Assembly: GCF_015278315.1 (NCBI RefSeq)
Contig: NZ_JADIJE010000012.1
Span: forward strand, 1 to 64,000
DNA: 64,000 bases
Source of the DNA: Microbacterium ureisolvens
Lineage (GTDB): Bacteria > Actinomycetota > Actinomycetes > Actinomycetales > Microbacteriaceae
Reading direction: 5' to 3'
Position numbers and translations under genes: made by a program. Shown one piece after another: positions 26,470 through 35,360 of this stretch. Below the pieces are notes generated by a model, which made no database searches, was not told the DNA's origin, and was given only the letters and a program-made list of their open reading frames with translations. How positions within the stretch are numbered: the stretch's first letter is position 1; each line of letters starts with the position of its first letter.

Positions 26470-26826
26470 ATGCCACTCGGACGAATGGGCCGTCCCGGCC
26501 TCATCGGAATGGCCGCCCGCACCGCTGTCGTCGCCGGCACGGCGACGGCCGTCTCGGGCAGCGTCGCGCGTCACCAGCAGCAGAAGTACTACGACCAGTC
26601 GCAGCAGCAGGCATATGAGGCCCAGGCGCAGCAGGCCGCCATGGACCAGGCAGCCGCTCAGGCCGTCGCGAACGCCCAGGCGGCCCAGGCCGCTCAGGCG
26701 CCCGCCGCCGCTCCCGCAGGGGGCGACGACATGATGGCCAAGCTCACGCAGCTGGCTCAGCTGCACGCGCAGGGCATCCTGTCGGACGACGAGTTCGCCG
26801 CCGCCAAGGCCAAGCTGCTCTCCTGA
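26470..26826 (+). CDS. SHOCT-domain protein with Gln/Ala-rich linker
   Basis: 118 residues. The N-terminus (PLGRMGRPGLIGMAARTAVVAGTATAVSGSV) is weakly hydrophobic and may associate with the membrane. The middle is strikingly rich in Gln, Tyr and Ala (QQQKYYDQSQQQAYEAQAQQ). The end is a SHOCT motif (DDMMAKLTQLAQLHAQGILSDDEFAAAKAKLL). ATG follows GGAGGAAG, 11 bases after the DUF6325 gene. It closes the operon and is followed by a strong terminator. Confidence 0.85.
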   Translation: MPLGRMGRPGLIGMAARTAVVAGTATAVSGSVARHQQQKYYDQSQQQAYEAQAQQAAMDQAAAQAVANAQAAQAAQAPAAAPAGGDDMMAKLTQLAQLHAQGILSDDEFAAAKAKLLS

Positions 26827-26836
26827 CCGATCGACA

Positions 26837-26871
26837 GAAGGAGGCCGCACCCGACGGGTGCGGCCTCCTTC
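26837..26871. terminator. Strong hairpin terminator after the SHOCT operon
   Basis: GAAGGAGGCCGCACCC (26837-26852) and GGGTGCGGCCTCCTTC (26856-26871) are perfect 16-base arms with a three-base loop. It is shared with the convergent K+ channel gene. Confidence 0.9.
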
Positions 26872-26893
26872 CGTTCGTGCGTTCCGCGCAGGG

Positions 26894-28057
26894 TCAGCCG
26901 CCGGGTCGATCGTCACCACCGTCGCCGACGGGCCCGTGGGGGTGTTCGGTCTCGTGCCCGGACGCGAGGCCCTCCGGTTCGGGCTCGGGCGCATCCGCCT
27001 CCGCACCCGCGAGGTCGTCGACCTCCTCGGCATCGACGGTCCACGCACCGGTCGTGGCCTCCGGCTCGTGCGGATCGCTCGTTCCCTTCGCACCGCCTGA
27101 GGCCGCCAAGCCGCCAGTGCCGCCAGTGCCGCCAGTGCCGCCGAAGTCCCCCGCGCCGCCCGGGCTCACCGCGCCGCCCTGACCCGCCGAACCCCTGGCG
27201 CCGCCCAAAACCGAGCCGCCCACAACCTCGCCGCCCTGACCCGCCGAACCTCTCGAGCCGCCCGCCGCGGCGCCGCCCTCGCCACTGCCTCCCTGGCCCG
27301 CGCCGCGACGGCGGGGAGCTGCTGTCGCTGAACCCGGAGCAGCACCCGCAGCAGAGGCCGCGTCGGCCGCACGAGTGAGTTCGTCGACCCGCTCCATCAG
27401 CGCACGGACCTGCGCGCGGGTGGCAGGTTCCTCGTCGTCGTGGTCGCGCGCCGCGCGCTCCAGCACCCACGACGCCAGGGTCGCCGTGATCACGCCCGCC
27501 AGCGCGACCCCGCCGAACATGAGCCCGACGCCGACCCAGCGTCCGGCATCCGTCACCGGCGTGTAGTCGCCGTACCCGGTCGTCGTGACCGTCACGCACG
27601 ACCACCAGATCGCGATCGGGAAGGTGGTGATGGTCGCACCCTCGGCGTGGCGCTCGGCCTCGAGCACCGCCAGCGAGGCGATGTAGATCAGGATGAGCGA
27701 GGCACCCACGCCGTAGACGAGGATCTGCGTTCGCAGCACGCCGCCGGCGGTCCGCTTCATCCCCGGGATGTGGGTGAGGAAGCGGAGCAGCCTGACCAGG
27801 CGCAGCACCGGCACCAGGGCGAAGGCGAGCGCCGGCAGGTGCTGACGGAACCACACCCGCCGGTTCGGCGCCAGGCTCAGGCGCACGACGTAGTCGGCGA
27901 TGAACATGGCCCATGTCACGAGGACGACCGTCGTCGCGATGATCCAGGCGGGACCCTGCAGGTCGCCGATCACCCGCCACGAGTACGCGACGAGGTAGGC
28001 GAGACTCGCGATGACCAGCGGCGTCTGGGTGCGCTGGTGCCAGGTGTGCTCATCCAC
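26894..28057 (-). CDS. Voltage-gated-type potassium channel with repetitive cytoplasmic tail
   Basis: 387 residues. The six-helix plan of Kv-type channels is visible, including an S4-like basic helix (LRLVRLLRFLTHI), the pore helix and the selectivity filter TVTTTGYGDYTP, followed by the inner helix GVGLMFGGVALAGVITATLASWV. Beyond residue 220 there is a short coiled segment (RAQVRALMERVDELTRA) and then about 130 residues of Gly/Ala/Glu-rich repeats. It probably conducts K+ across the plasma membrane. GTG at 28057 is chosen; an ATG slightly upstream (28075) also fits. The gene is divergent from the ClC-type gene. Confidence 0.88.
   Translation of the reverse strand: MDEHTWHQRTQTPLVIASLAYLVAYSWRVIGDLQGPAWIIATTVVLVTWAMFIADYVVRLSLAPNRRVWFRQHLPALAFALVPVLRLVRLLRFLTHIPGMKRTAGGVLRTQILVYGVGASLILIYIASLAVLEAERHAEGATITTFPIAIWWSCVTVTTTGYGDYTPVTDAGRWVGVGLMFGGVALAGVITATLASWVLERAARDHDDEEPATRAQVRALMERVDELTRAADAASAAGAAPGSATAAPRRRGAGQGGSGEGGAAAGGSRGSAGQGGEVVGGSVLGGARGSAGQGGAVSPGGAGDFGGTGGTGGTGGLAASGGAKGTSDPHEPEATTGAWTVDAEEVDDLAGAEADAPEPEPEGLASGHETEHPHGPVGDGGDDRPGG
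27112..27262. repeat. Short tandem and direct repeats in the K+ channel tail
   Basis: GCCGCCAGT is repeated about three times (27112-27140), giving GGTGGTGG. A unit containing GCCCTGACCCGCCGAACC occurs near 27175 and again near 27233, giving two RGSAGQGG segments. All units keep the reading frame. Confidence 0.75.
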
Positions 28058-28167
28058 AGCCGAATCATGGCGCATCCGCGCGCTCGCCACACCGGGGCGC
28101 GCCCGCGCGCGGGACGATCTCGTCGCGCATCCTCGCGGCCCGGTGCCCTCGGCGCTATCGTGTGGCC

Positions 28168-29511
28168 ATGCCCGGCCCCACCGCCGCCTCGCCCGTGCCC
28201 GCCACGCCGCCGGGGCCGCCGCTGACCGTCCGCACGCTCCTGCTGCTGTCGATTCCCGCCATCCTCATCGGCGTGCTGTCGGCGCTGTCGCTGCGCCTGC
28301 TCGACCTCATCGCCGACCAGCTCGACGGCGTGTTGTGGACCAGCCTCCCCGGGTCGCTCGGTATCGCGTCCGACTCGCCGTGGTGGATCTTCATCGTGCT
28401 GACCTTCACCGGCATCGCCGTCGGGCTCGTGGTGTGGCTGGTTCCCGGCCATGCCGGTCCGGACTCCGCGACGACCGAGCTCGCGGCCACTCCGCTCCAG
28501 CTGTGGGTGCTGCCGGGCCTCGCGGTCGTCGTCATCCTCGGCCTCGCGGGTGGGGTCAGTCTCGGACCCGAGAATCCGATCATCGCGATCAACGTCTCGC
28601 TGGCGGTGGCACTCGTCGCGCGCATCTCGAAGACGGTGCCCCCGCAGCTGATCGGCGCGCTGGCGATCTCGGCCACGATCGGCGCGCTGTTCGGCACCCC
28701 GGTCGCTGCGGCGCTCGTCTTCACCGGCATGGTGGGCGAGTTCAAGATGGGTGGGTCGCTCTGGGACAAGCTCTTCCTGCCGCTGGTCGCCGCGGGAGCC
28801 GGCTCCGTCACGACCTTCCTCGTCGGTGGGGGCTTCGGCGCGGCTGCACCGTTCGACCCGTACGGCGCCCCGCAGCCTTTCGATCTCCTGCTCGGCGCGC
28901 TCGTCGCCTGCGCCGCCGCCGCGTTCGCGCTGGCCGGCATCTATCTCTTCCCGCTCGTGCACCGCGCGTTCCGTGCGCTGCGGCATCCGCTGCTCTTCAC
29001 CGCGCTCGGCGGTGTCGTGCTGGGCATCCTCGGCGCGATCGGGGGGCCGATCACGCTGTTCAAGGGCCTCGACCAGAGCGAGCAGCTGCTCGCCGACCCG
29101 AGCGCCTACGCGCCCGGCGAGCTCAGCGTGATCCTGCTGGTCAAGCTCGCCGCGCTCGTGGTCGCGGCCTCGGCGGGCTTCCGCGGCGGCCGCATCTTCC
29201 CGGCGGTGTTCCTCGGCGTGGCGGCGGGCCTGCTGGGCGGGGCGCTGCTGCCGGGACTCCCGCTCTCGCTCGCGGTGGCGTGCGGAATCCTCGGCGTCGT
29301 GCTCGCGGTGGCCCGTGACGGCTGGGTGGCGCTCTTCGTCGCCGTGGCGCTGGTGGACGACGTGACCGTGCTGCCGATGCTGTGCATCATCGTGCTGCCG
29401 GCCTGGCTCATCGTCACGAAGGCCCGCGAGATGCTCATCACGCCCGCCGATCTCGCCCGCGAGCGACCCCCGGCGGCGCTTCCGTGGGACCGCGCGGAGT
29501 CAGGCCGCTGA
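28168..29511 (+). CDS. ClC-family chloride channel/transporter
   Basis: 447 residues, about ten to twelve membrane helices. The ClC hallmarks are present: SLGPENPIIAINVSLA (the GxExP loop with the gating glutamate), IGALFGTPVAAALVF, and GFRGGRIFPAVFLGVAAG (the GxFxP loop). It moves Cl- or similar anions, either as a channel or by exchange with H+. No CBS domains follow, so it is the compact form. ATG at 28168 has TATCGT six bases upstream, a leaderless layout. The 3' end overlaps the convergent DUF998 gene by twelve bases. Confidence 0.88.
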   Translation: MPGPTAASPVPATPPGPPLTVRTLLLLSIPAILIGVLSALSLRLLDLIADQLDGVLWTSLPGSLGIASDSPWWIFIVLTFTGIAVGLVVWLVPGHAGPDSATTELAATPLQLWVLPGLAVVVILGLAGGVSLGPENPIIAINVSLAVALVARISKTVPPQLIGALAISATIGALFGTPVAAALVFTGMVGEFKMGGSLWDKLFLPLVAAGAGSVTTFLVGGGFGAAAPFDPYGAPQPFDLLLGALVACAAAAFALAGIYLFPLVHRAFRALRHPLLFTALGGVVLGILGAIGGPITLFKGLDQSEQLLADPSAYAPGELSVILLVKLAALVVAASAGFRGGRIFPAVFLGVAAGLLGGALLPGLPLSLAVACGILGVVLAVARDGWVALFVAVALVDDVTVLPMLCIIVLPAWLIVTKAREMLITPADLARERPPAALPWDRAESGR

Positions 29512-30618
29512 GGGCGCCGACGGCGCCGTGCGCTCGTCCAGCTGCAGCGCGGCCGCGTTGCGGATGAACAGCACGATCCACGTGAAGACGAGGATGCCGG
29601 CGACGAGCTCGACGGCCGTCAGCGTGTAGTAGCCCACGAAGAAGAACACCGCGAGCAGCAGCGTGACCGCCAGGAACAGCCAGCCGAGCAGCACGAAGGG
29701 CCGTGAGATGCCGGTGATCCACTTCGGCAGGGCGATCACCAGCACCCCGAACGCGACCACCATGCCCGAGGCGACGCCGGTGTGGAGCGCGAAGAAGTCG
29801 TCGACCGGGAAAACTCCCACGAGTCCCAGGAACACGCCGACGACGATGAGGGCGGCGCGGACGCGCCGCACGCCGTGGGGATTGGCCGTCGGGATGCCGC
29901 GGGTCGAGTAGCGCGCCAGCGTCGTCACGAGGAACCCGGCGACGATGATCGTGATGTTGAAGGCGAAAGCCGAGACGTTCGACGACATGCCGAGGGCGCT
30001 CAGGTTGTCCTTCCACCAGTTCGGGTCGCTCGCCGTCAGCATGCTCGCGAGCACGCCGAAGACCAGGAAGACCGCGAGCACCACCGCCAGCAGCTGCAGA
30101 TCCATGTGCGTGGCCGAGTAGAACGCGAGGTAGCCCGACATCGCCGCGGTGGCCCCCGACAGCACCAGCACCGGGACGGCGAACACCTCGGCGCCGATGA
30201 ACGCCTGCTCGAGGATCACCGCGAGGAGCGTCCAGCCCAGCAGCGCGATGACGCCGTGCGCGAAGGCGAGCGCCGCGACGTCGATGTAATCCAGCAACCC
30301 GAGGCGGCCGTGGCCCGCATGACGGTGGACGACGTAGCGACCGCCGACCACCGCGACGAACGCGACGACGCCGGAGGCGATCGCCGCGAACTGGCCGACC
30401 GAGCCGGGGCCCGAGATCGGTGCCGCCTGAAAGCCGAATGCCACCATCGCGACGATCGCGACGACGACGAACGCGATCGCGCCGACGCCGAGGGCGAGGG
30501 ACTCGAGCGATCGCTCGCTCGACGCGTCCAGTAGACGCGGCCGCTGCGCAGGGCCGGCGGCCGACCCGTGACGGGTCTCCGGTTCGGGTGCGGGCTGGTC
30601 GAGCGAGGTCTGGGTCAT
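29500..30618 (-). CDS. DUF998 family membrane protein
   Basis: 372 residues. A polar N-terminal 40 residues precede about ten hydrophobic helices, which look like two related halves. The DUF998 features are the WWKDNLSALGMSSNVSAFAFNITIIVAGFLV stretch and the later VGVFPVDDFFALHTGVASGMVVAFG. The protein must sit in the plasma membrane; its activity is unknown. ATG lies behind CGGAGG. It follows the AI-2E-type gene after 37 bases on the same strand, so the two probably form an operon. Confidence 0.85.
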   Translation of the reverse strand: MTQTSLDQPAPEPETRHGSAAGPAQRPRLLDASSERSLESLALGVGAIAFVVVAIVAMVAFGFQAAPISGPGSVGQFAAIASGVVAFVAVVGGRYVVHRHAGHGRLGLLDYIDVAALAFAHGVIALLGWTLLAVILEQAFIGAEVFAVPVLVLSGATAAMSGYLAFYSATHMDLQLLAVVLAVFLVFGVLASMLTASDPNWWKDNLSALGMSSNVSAFAFNITIIVAGFLVTTLARYSTRGIPTANPHGVRRVRAALIVVGVFLGLVGVFPVDDFFALHTGVASGMVVAFGVLVIALPKWITGISRPFVLLGWLFLAVTLLLAVFFFVGYYTLTAVELVAGILVFTWIVLFIRNAAALQLDERTAPSAPSAA

Positions 30619-30655
30619 GGCTGCCTCCGGGAGGGCGTGGGCGAGGGTGGGTGCG

Positions 30656-31753
30656 TCAGGAGGAGTTCGGAAGCGAGTCGCGTGCGGCTGCGGCGGGCGT
30701 CGCGGTGCGATCGCCCGAAAGCCATCGCAGCCACAGCGCGCCGGGGTCGCCTTCGAGGACGAGCGCGCGCACGAACAGCGTGAGCGGGATCGACAGGATC
30801 GCGCCGAGCGGACCGATCACGAACGTCCAGAAGATGACCGAGAAGAAGCTGAGGGTGAGGCTCAGGTCGACCGCGTCGCTGACGAACTTGGGCTGCACCA
30901 GCACCTGCAGCACGACGTTGACCACGCAGTAGATCGCGATCACCGCCAGCAGCAGCGGCCAGCCGCCCACGACGAAGGCCAGCACGGCCGGCGGGATGAG
31001 CCCGAGGACGAAGCCGATGTTCGGGATGAAGTTGGTCACGAACGCCAGCACCGCCCACACGACCGGTGCCGGAACGCCGAGCGCCCACAGAGCGAGCCCG
31101 TCGATGATCGCCACGATCGCGCCGAAGGACGCGTTGACGACGTAATACCGACGGATGCCGGTGTTCAGGCGTCCGATCCGCGCCAGCACGGGCCGCCGCC
31201 CGCGGCCGAAGACGCGCTCCGCGTCGCGGTACCGGGCGGCGTCGGCCGCCATGAAGATGATGTACGAGACCACGAAGAAGAGCGCCGTCAGCACCGCCAC
31301 GACCGTGCCGCCGAATCGCGACACCACGCGCAGGATCGCCTGCGGGTCGAGTCCCTCGGCCGCGGCATCCCTCGCCTCCTCATCGAGCCCGACCGACTGC
31401 AGCCAGGCGAGGAACGCGTCGAGGCTCCCGCGCAGCTTGTCGAGATAGTCGGCGACGAGCTGGGCGAACTGGATGCCGGCCACCCACAGCAGCAGGCCCA
31501 TCACCACGAGCACGAGGTAGGCCAGCAGGATGACCGCCGTCGTGCCGGTCCAGCGCGGCCAGCCCCGACGCTCGAACGGCCGGCGGACCGGCTCGCAGAT
31601 CACGACGAGTACGATCGCGAGGGCCAGCGGGCCGATGAGCTCGCGCGCGAAGTACACGCCCGCGAGCACCACGACCGTCGTCGCCAGCACGAGCAGCATC
31701 CGCAGGCTCGGCGGGAGAGCGGGCGTCGGAGCGGGTGGCGCGGCTCGGGTCAC
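30656..31753 (-). CDS. AI-2E family permease-like membrane protein (second copy)
   Basis: 365 residues with the PF01594 plan: two N-terminal helix pairs (MLLVLATTVVVLAGVYFAREL, WTGTTAVILLAYLVLVVMGLLLW), a middle amphipathic domain and C-terminal helices including FVTNFIPNIGFVLGLIPPAVLAFVVGG, which matches the family's conserved NFIPxxG region. It is only distantly like the copy at 24309-25448. GTG at 31753 has TACCCT exactly six bases upstream; the longer ATG reading at 31798 would include that promoter. It is the first gene of an operon with DUF998. Confidence 0.87.
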   Translation of the reverse strand: MTRAAPPAPTPALPPSLRMLLVLATTVVVLAGVYFARELIGPLALAIVLVVICEPVRRPFERRGWPRWTGTTAVILLAYLVLVVMGLLLWVAGIQFAQLVADYLDKLRGSLDAFLAWLQSVGLDEEARDAAAEGLDPQAILRVVSRFGGTVVAVLTALFFVVSYIIFMAADAARYRDAERVFGRGRRPVLARIGRLNTGIRRYYVVNASFGAIVAIIDGLALWALGVPAPVVWAVLAFVTNFIPNIGFVLGLIPPAVLAFVVGGWPLLLAVIAIYCVVNVVLQVLVQPKFVSDAVDLSLTLSFFSVIFWTFVIGPLGAILSIPLTLFVRALVLEGDPGALWLRWLSGDRTATPAAAARDSLPNSS

Positions 31754-31807
31754 GGCGCCAGGGTACCGCTCTTCCGAGCGGCCGCCAGGCAGTGCCACAC
31801 TGAGCCC

Positions 31808-33205
31808 ATGTCAACGACCGCAGACTCGCCGATCGCCCGCCACTGGACGCCGCTGCCGTCGCACGAGGAGCATCTCGCCGAGGGTCGCGCCGCGCGCGAG
31901 CGCACGCCCCGCGAGTCCCTCGCGGAGCTGCCCGGCGGCGACCGCGACCCGATGGGGATCCTCGATGCGCAGGACGAAGTGCGCGTGCCCGAGCTGGTGC
32001 CGATCCGCACCGAGCGGATGGCGGCGAGCGCGTTCGCGTTCTACCGGGGCACCGCCGCGCTCATGGCGGCCGATCTGGCGCGATCGCCCAGCACCGACCT
32101 GATGGTGGGCTCGTGCGGTGACGCCCACGTGTCGAACTTCGGCCTCTACGCGTCGCCGCAGCGCACGCTGGTGTTCGACCTGAACGACTTCGACGAGGCG
32201 GCGTGGGCACCCTGGGAGTGGGACGTCAAGCGCTTCGTGACCAGCATCGTCATCGCGGGCCAGTCCACAGGACGCCCCGATGAGGTGATCCGCGCGACCG
32301 CACTGGAGGCGGTGCGCGTCTACGCCCGCTCCCTCGGCGCGGGCGCCAAGCGGAGCCCGCTCAAGCGGTACTACGACCGCTTCGACGCGCTCGCCGCGGA
32401 GCGGGCGGTCGACGAGGAGACCCGCGAGGTCATCGAATCCGCGGTCAAGGAGGCCGGGAAGCGCACGGGCAAGCGCGCAGCGAAGAAGATGACGACCACG
32501 ACCGACGACGGGCGGATCGTCTTCGTCGACGCGCCGCCGACGCTGGCGCACGTCGGCCCTGAGATGGAGGACCGTGTGCTGCGGGTGTACGACGAGTACG
32601 CCTCCTCCGTGAACATCGACATCCGCGTGCTGCTGCAGAAGTACACGCTGTCGGATCTCGCGATGCGGGTCGTCGGCGTCGGCAGCGTCGGCACGCGGTG
32701 CTTCGTCCTGTCGATGCAGGACGGCAACGACGGCGTCCTGCTGCTGCAGGGCAAGGAGTCCGGGCGCAGCGTGCTCATCGAGCACGGTCGCGTGGAGCAG
32801 CCCGAGGGCGTCACGCGGTACATCCAGGACCACGGCGAGGGCGGCCGGGTCGTCGCCATGCAGCGCATTCTGCAGGCCGTCTCCGATCCCTTCCTCGGCC
32901 ACATCCGTCGCTCCGAGGAGGGCGCGCAGCGCGACTTCTACGTGCGCCAGTTCCGTGACAAGAAGGGCGGGTTCGACATGGACGCCCTCGACGACGCGTC
33001 GTTCCGCTGGTACGCCGATGCCTGCGCCGCCACGCTGGCCCGGGCCCACGGGCAATCGCCCACGGGGTCGATCGTCGCCGGCTACACCGGCGGCGGACGC
33101 GTCGTGGGCGAGGCGATCCTCGAGTGGGCGTACGCCTACGCCGACCTCTCCCGAGCGGACTGGGAGCTGTTCCGCCGGCACCGCGGGGTCGATGCCGCGG
33201 CCTGA
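31808..33205 (+). CDS. DUF2252 protein
   Basis: 465 residues, soluble. It fits DUF2252, a kinase-like fold family: RMAASAFAFYRGTAALMAADLA, then CGDAHVSNFGLYASPQRTLVFDLNDFDEAAWAPWEWDVKRF. The latter resembles aminoglycoside-kinase active-site loops (HxxN...D). Further conserved parts are VGVGSVGTRCFVLSMQ and FYVRQFRDKKG. Biochemical activity is unknown. ATG has CACACT six bases upstream, matching the cardiolipin synthase start. The last codons of the gene are echoed in degenerate form in the following 100 bases. Confidence 0.87.
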   Translation: MSTTADSPIARHWTPLPSHEEHLAEGRAARERTPRESLAELPGGDRDPMGILDAQDEVRVPELVPIRTERMAASAFAFYRGTAALMAADLARSPSTDLMVGSCGDAHVSNFGLYASPQRTLVFDLNDFDEAAWAPWEWDVKRFVTSIVIAGQSTGRPDEVIRATALEAVRVYARSLGAGAKRSPLKRYYDRFDALAAERAVDEETREVIESAVKEAGKRTGKRAAKKMTTTTDDGRIVFVDAPPTLAHVGPEMEDRVLRVYDEYASSVNIDIRVLLQKYTLSDLAMRVVGVGSVGTRCFVLSMQDGNDGVLLLQGKESGRSVLIEHGRVEQPEGVTRYIQDHGEGGRVVAMQRILQAVSDPFLGHIRRSEEGAQRDFYVRQFRDKKGGFDMDALDDASFRWYADACAATLARAHGQSPTGSIVAGYTGGGRVVGEAILEWAYAYADLSRADWELFRRHRGVDAAA

Positions 33206-33308
33206 GATCCGCGGGTGGCACCGCCTCAGAGACAGCGGAGCGGATGCCGCAGCCTGAGGTCCGCGGTGAGATGCCGGGGTCTGAGGTTCCGCGGTCGTAT
33301 GCCGGGGC
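33189..33308 (+). repeat. Degenerate copies of the DUF2252 gene's last codons
   Basis: GATGCCGCGGCCTGAGATCC at the gene end (from about 33190) recurs as GATGCCGCAGCCTGAGGTCC (about 33243), GATGCCGGGGTCTGAGGTTC (about 33269) and a shortened TATGCCGGGGCTCAGCGG (to 33315). The sequence looks like repeated duplication of a stop-codon region. Confidence 0.7.
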
Positions 33309-33917
33309 TCAGCGGCGGTTCTGCAGCCGCAGGCGCAGAGAGGCGACGAGCATCTCGAGGCCGATCTCGAAGGCCGCGTCGCTGCGTTCGGCGCCGCGCG
33401 CGGCATCCGTGATCAGTCTTCCGAGCGTGGCGGTCGGCACGTCCGGCCGCCATATCTCGTCGGGCGAGGCGAGGTCGAGGCCGAAGCCGATCGCGAAGGC
33501 GTCGACGATGGCGACCACCGCGAGCACCTCGTCGTCGGGCACGCCCGCGCCGACGAGCGCCGTCGCCAGGCGGTCGTAGCTGCCGATGACGCCCGGATCG
33601 GTGATCGTCTTGCCGACGATGAGAGGCACGATGAGCGGGTGCTCGGCGTAGAGGCGGCGCAGCCCCCGCACCGTCCCCGTCACGATCTCGTCCCACTCCC
33701 CCGTCACAGGTTCGGGAAGGTAGCGCGCGCCGAGGCGCGAGCGCATGAGCTCGATGATGGCGTCCTTGCCGTCGACGTGGTTGTACAGCGACGACGGCGT
33801 GACGCCGAGCTTGCGGGCGAGGGCGTTCACGCCGAACGTGTCGCCGGAATCGGCGAGCTCGATCGCCGCGTCGGCGATCAGGTCGAGCGACAGCAGGTTC
33901 ACGCGAGGGCGTGGCAT
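33309..33917 (-). CDS. TetR-family repressor
   Basis: 202 residues. The N-terminal helix-turn-helix is clear: DLIADAAIELADSGDTFGVNALARKLGVTPSSLYNHVDGKDAIIELM. The C-terminal part resembles the TetR_C_1 dimer/ligand domain (EWDEIVTGTVRGLRRLYAEHPLIVPLIVG). ATG is preceded by GGAAGGAG. It is divergent from an MFS - amidohydrolase pair, with a perfect palindrome (34003-34023) in between, so it probably represses that pair and itself. The ligand is probably the compound handled by those genes. Confidence 0.88.
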   Translation of the reverse strand: MPRPRVNLLSLDLIADAAIELADSGDTFGVNALARKLGVTPSSLYNHVDGKDAIIELMRSRLGARYLPEPVTGEWDEIVTGTVRGLRRLYAEHPLIVPLIVGKTITDPGVIGSYDRLATALVGAGVPDDEVLAVVAIVDAFAIGFGLDLASPDEIWRPDVPTATLGRLITDAARGAERSDAAFEIGLEMLVASLRLRLQNRR

Positions 33918-34002
33918 CGTGCTCCTTCCATCCCGGTCAGCCTAAGCGCGGCAGGTCACGTCGTAATCGGGGCTTCCCGGATCCGTCATCCGCGTGCAAA
34001 AA

Positions 34003-34023
34003 TAAACGAATACCGTTCGTTTA
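34003..34023. promoter_or_regulatory. TetR operator palindrome
   Basis: TAAACGAA (34003-34010) and TTCGTTTA (34016-34023) are perfect eight-base arms around TACCG. The site is the most AT-rich part of the divergent spacer 33918-34082, which holds no gene. Confidence 0.8.
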
Positions 34024-34082
34024 CCGGCCACGTCGGCCGGGTGTCGCACACCGTCGTGCAGGAAACGACAGAAGGATCCCGT

Positions 34083-35360
34083 ATGAACGACCTCACCGCC
34101 CGCGTGCCGCTGCGGTTCCCTACCGCAGCCGCGACCTTCGCCATCGGCATCGCCGGCTACCTCGGCGTCAACCTCTCGCCGTACATGATCACGGCGCTTC
34201 AGACGGGGTTCGGCACCGACGTGCTGACCGCGAGCTGGATCGTCACCGCGACGCTGCTCGCGACCGCGATCACGGGCCTTGCCACCGCGCCGCTGTGCGC
34301 CGGCGCTCACCGCCGCCTCGTCGCTCGCATCGGCCTGGCGGCCGGCCTCGCCGGCTTCCTCGCGGCGGCCCTCGTACCGGTGGCCGGCGTGGCGATCGCC
34401 GGGCTGCTCGTCGGCGGCGTCGGCGCGGGCGGCGCCGTCGCCGCGGCGGGCGCGGCCCTCGCCGCCTTCCGCAACCCCGACCGTGTGGCAGGGTTCAACG
34501 GCCTCGCCAACCGCGGCGTCATCACGATCGTGCTGGCGGTGATCCCGCTCGTCGGCCTGGCGCCGATCGACGTCTTCGGCGCACTCGCCCTGTTCTGCCT
34601 CATCGGGCTCGTCGCGGTGGGCTGGCTGCCGGTCGCACCGGTGATCGATCCGCAGGCCGGAGCGGCCGTCGCCGAGGCGATGCCGGTCACGGTGCCCGAG
34701 ACCGGGGCCGTGCGCAGCGCCGGCACGCGCACCGCGTCGCGCACCGTGACCATCGCGGGCTTCGCGCTGCTGGTCACCTTCGCGCTGTGGGCGGTGAGCG
34801 AGGACTCCCTGTGGGCCATGGCCGGCGTCATGGGCGCCGACCAGGCAGGCCTCACCCCCGAGGGCCTCGGCATCGCCCTGAGCGGTGCGACGGCGGGCGG
34901 GCTCGTGGGCTCCGTGCTCCTGATGGTCGTAGGCAACCGCCTCGGCCGCGCGGTGCCCCTCGTGGTGCTGCTCGTCGCGGGCGGCGCCCTCAAGATCGCA
35001 CTCGGCTTCGCAGCCGACCAGACGGCGTTCATCACGCTCTTCATCGTCTGGAACACGATCTACGCGATCGCCTTCATGTACTTCGTGTCCACCTCTGCCG
35101 CTCTCGACGCCGACGGCCGCTGGTCGGGTCCGCTGCTCGCGGTCTACCTGGTCGGGTCGGCGCTCACCCCGGTGATCGGCGCGGCGCTGGTCGAGGTGTT
35201 CGGCTATCAGGGCTTCACCACGGTGCTGGGCGTCGCGAGCTTCGTGCTCGCGGTGCCGGCCGCCATCGTGGCGACGATCTCGAGGAGGGTGGAGACGGGT
35301 GCCGCGGCCGAGGCCGCAGCCGACGACCGCGCCGCCGAGACCGAGGAGCTTCACGCATGA
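34083..35360 (+). CDS. MFS transporter
   Basis: 425 residues, about twelve helices. It begins FPTAAATFAIGIAGYLGVNLSPYMITALQTGFG, with GAHRRLVARIGLAAGLAG as loop 2-3 and a charged break between the halves (about residues 195-215). The second half has RTVTIAGFALLVTFALWAVSEDSLWAMAG. It is short and lacks a clear drug-pump motif C, so the direction of transport is uncertain. ATG follows AAGGAT. Its stop overlaps the amidohydrolase start (ATGA), so the two are translated together, and uptake or export of the hydrolase substrate or product is likely. Confidence 0.85.
   Translation: MNDLTARVPLRFPTAAATFAIGIAGYLGVNLSPYMITALQTGFGTDVLTASWIVTATLLATAITGLATAPLCAGAHRRLVARIGLAAGLAGFLAAALVPVAGVAIAGLLVGGVGAGGAVAAAGAALAAFRNPDRVAGFNGLANRGVITIVLAVIPLVGLAPIDVFGALALFCLIGLVAVGWLPVAPVIDPQAGAAVAEAMPVTVPETGAVRSAGTRTASRTVTIAGFALLVTFALWAVSEDSLWAMAGVMGADQAGLTPEGLGIALSGATAGGLVGSVLLMVVGNRLGRAVPLVVLLVAGGALKIALGFAADQTAFITLFIVWNTIYAIAFMYFVSTSAALDADGRWSGPLLAVYLVGSALTPVIGAALVEVFGYQGFTTVLGVASFVLAVPAAIVATISRRVETGAAAEAAADDRAAETEELHA

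Noticed and set aside
33911..35356. Upstream extension of the amidohydrolase frame
   Set aside because: Out-of-frame reading of the MFS gene, Arg-rich. The hydrolase starts at the ATG overlapping the MFS stop.
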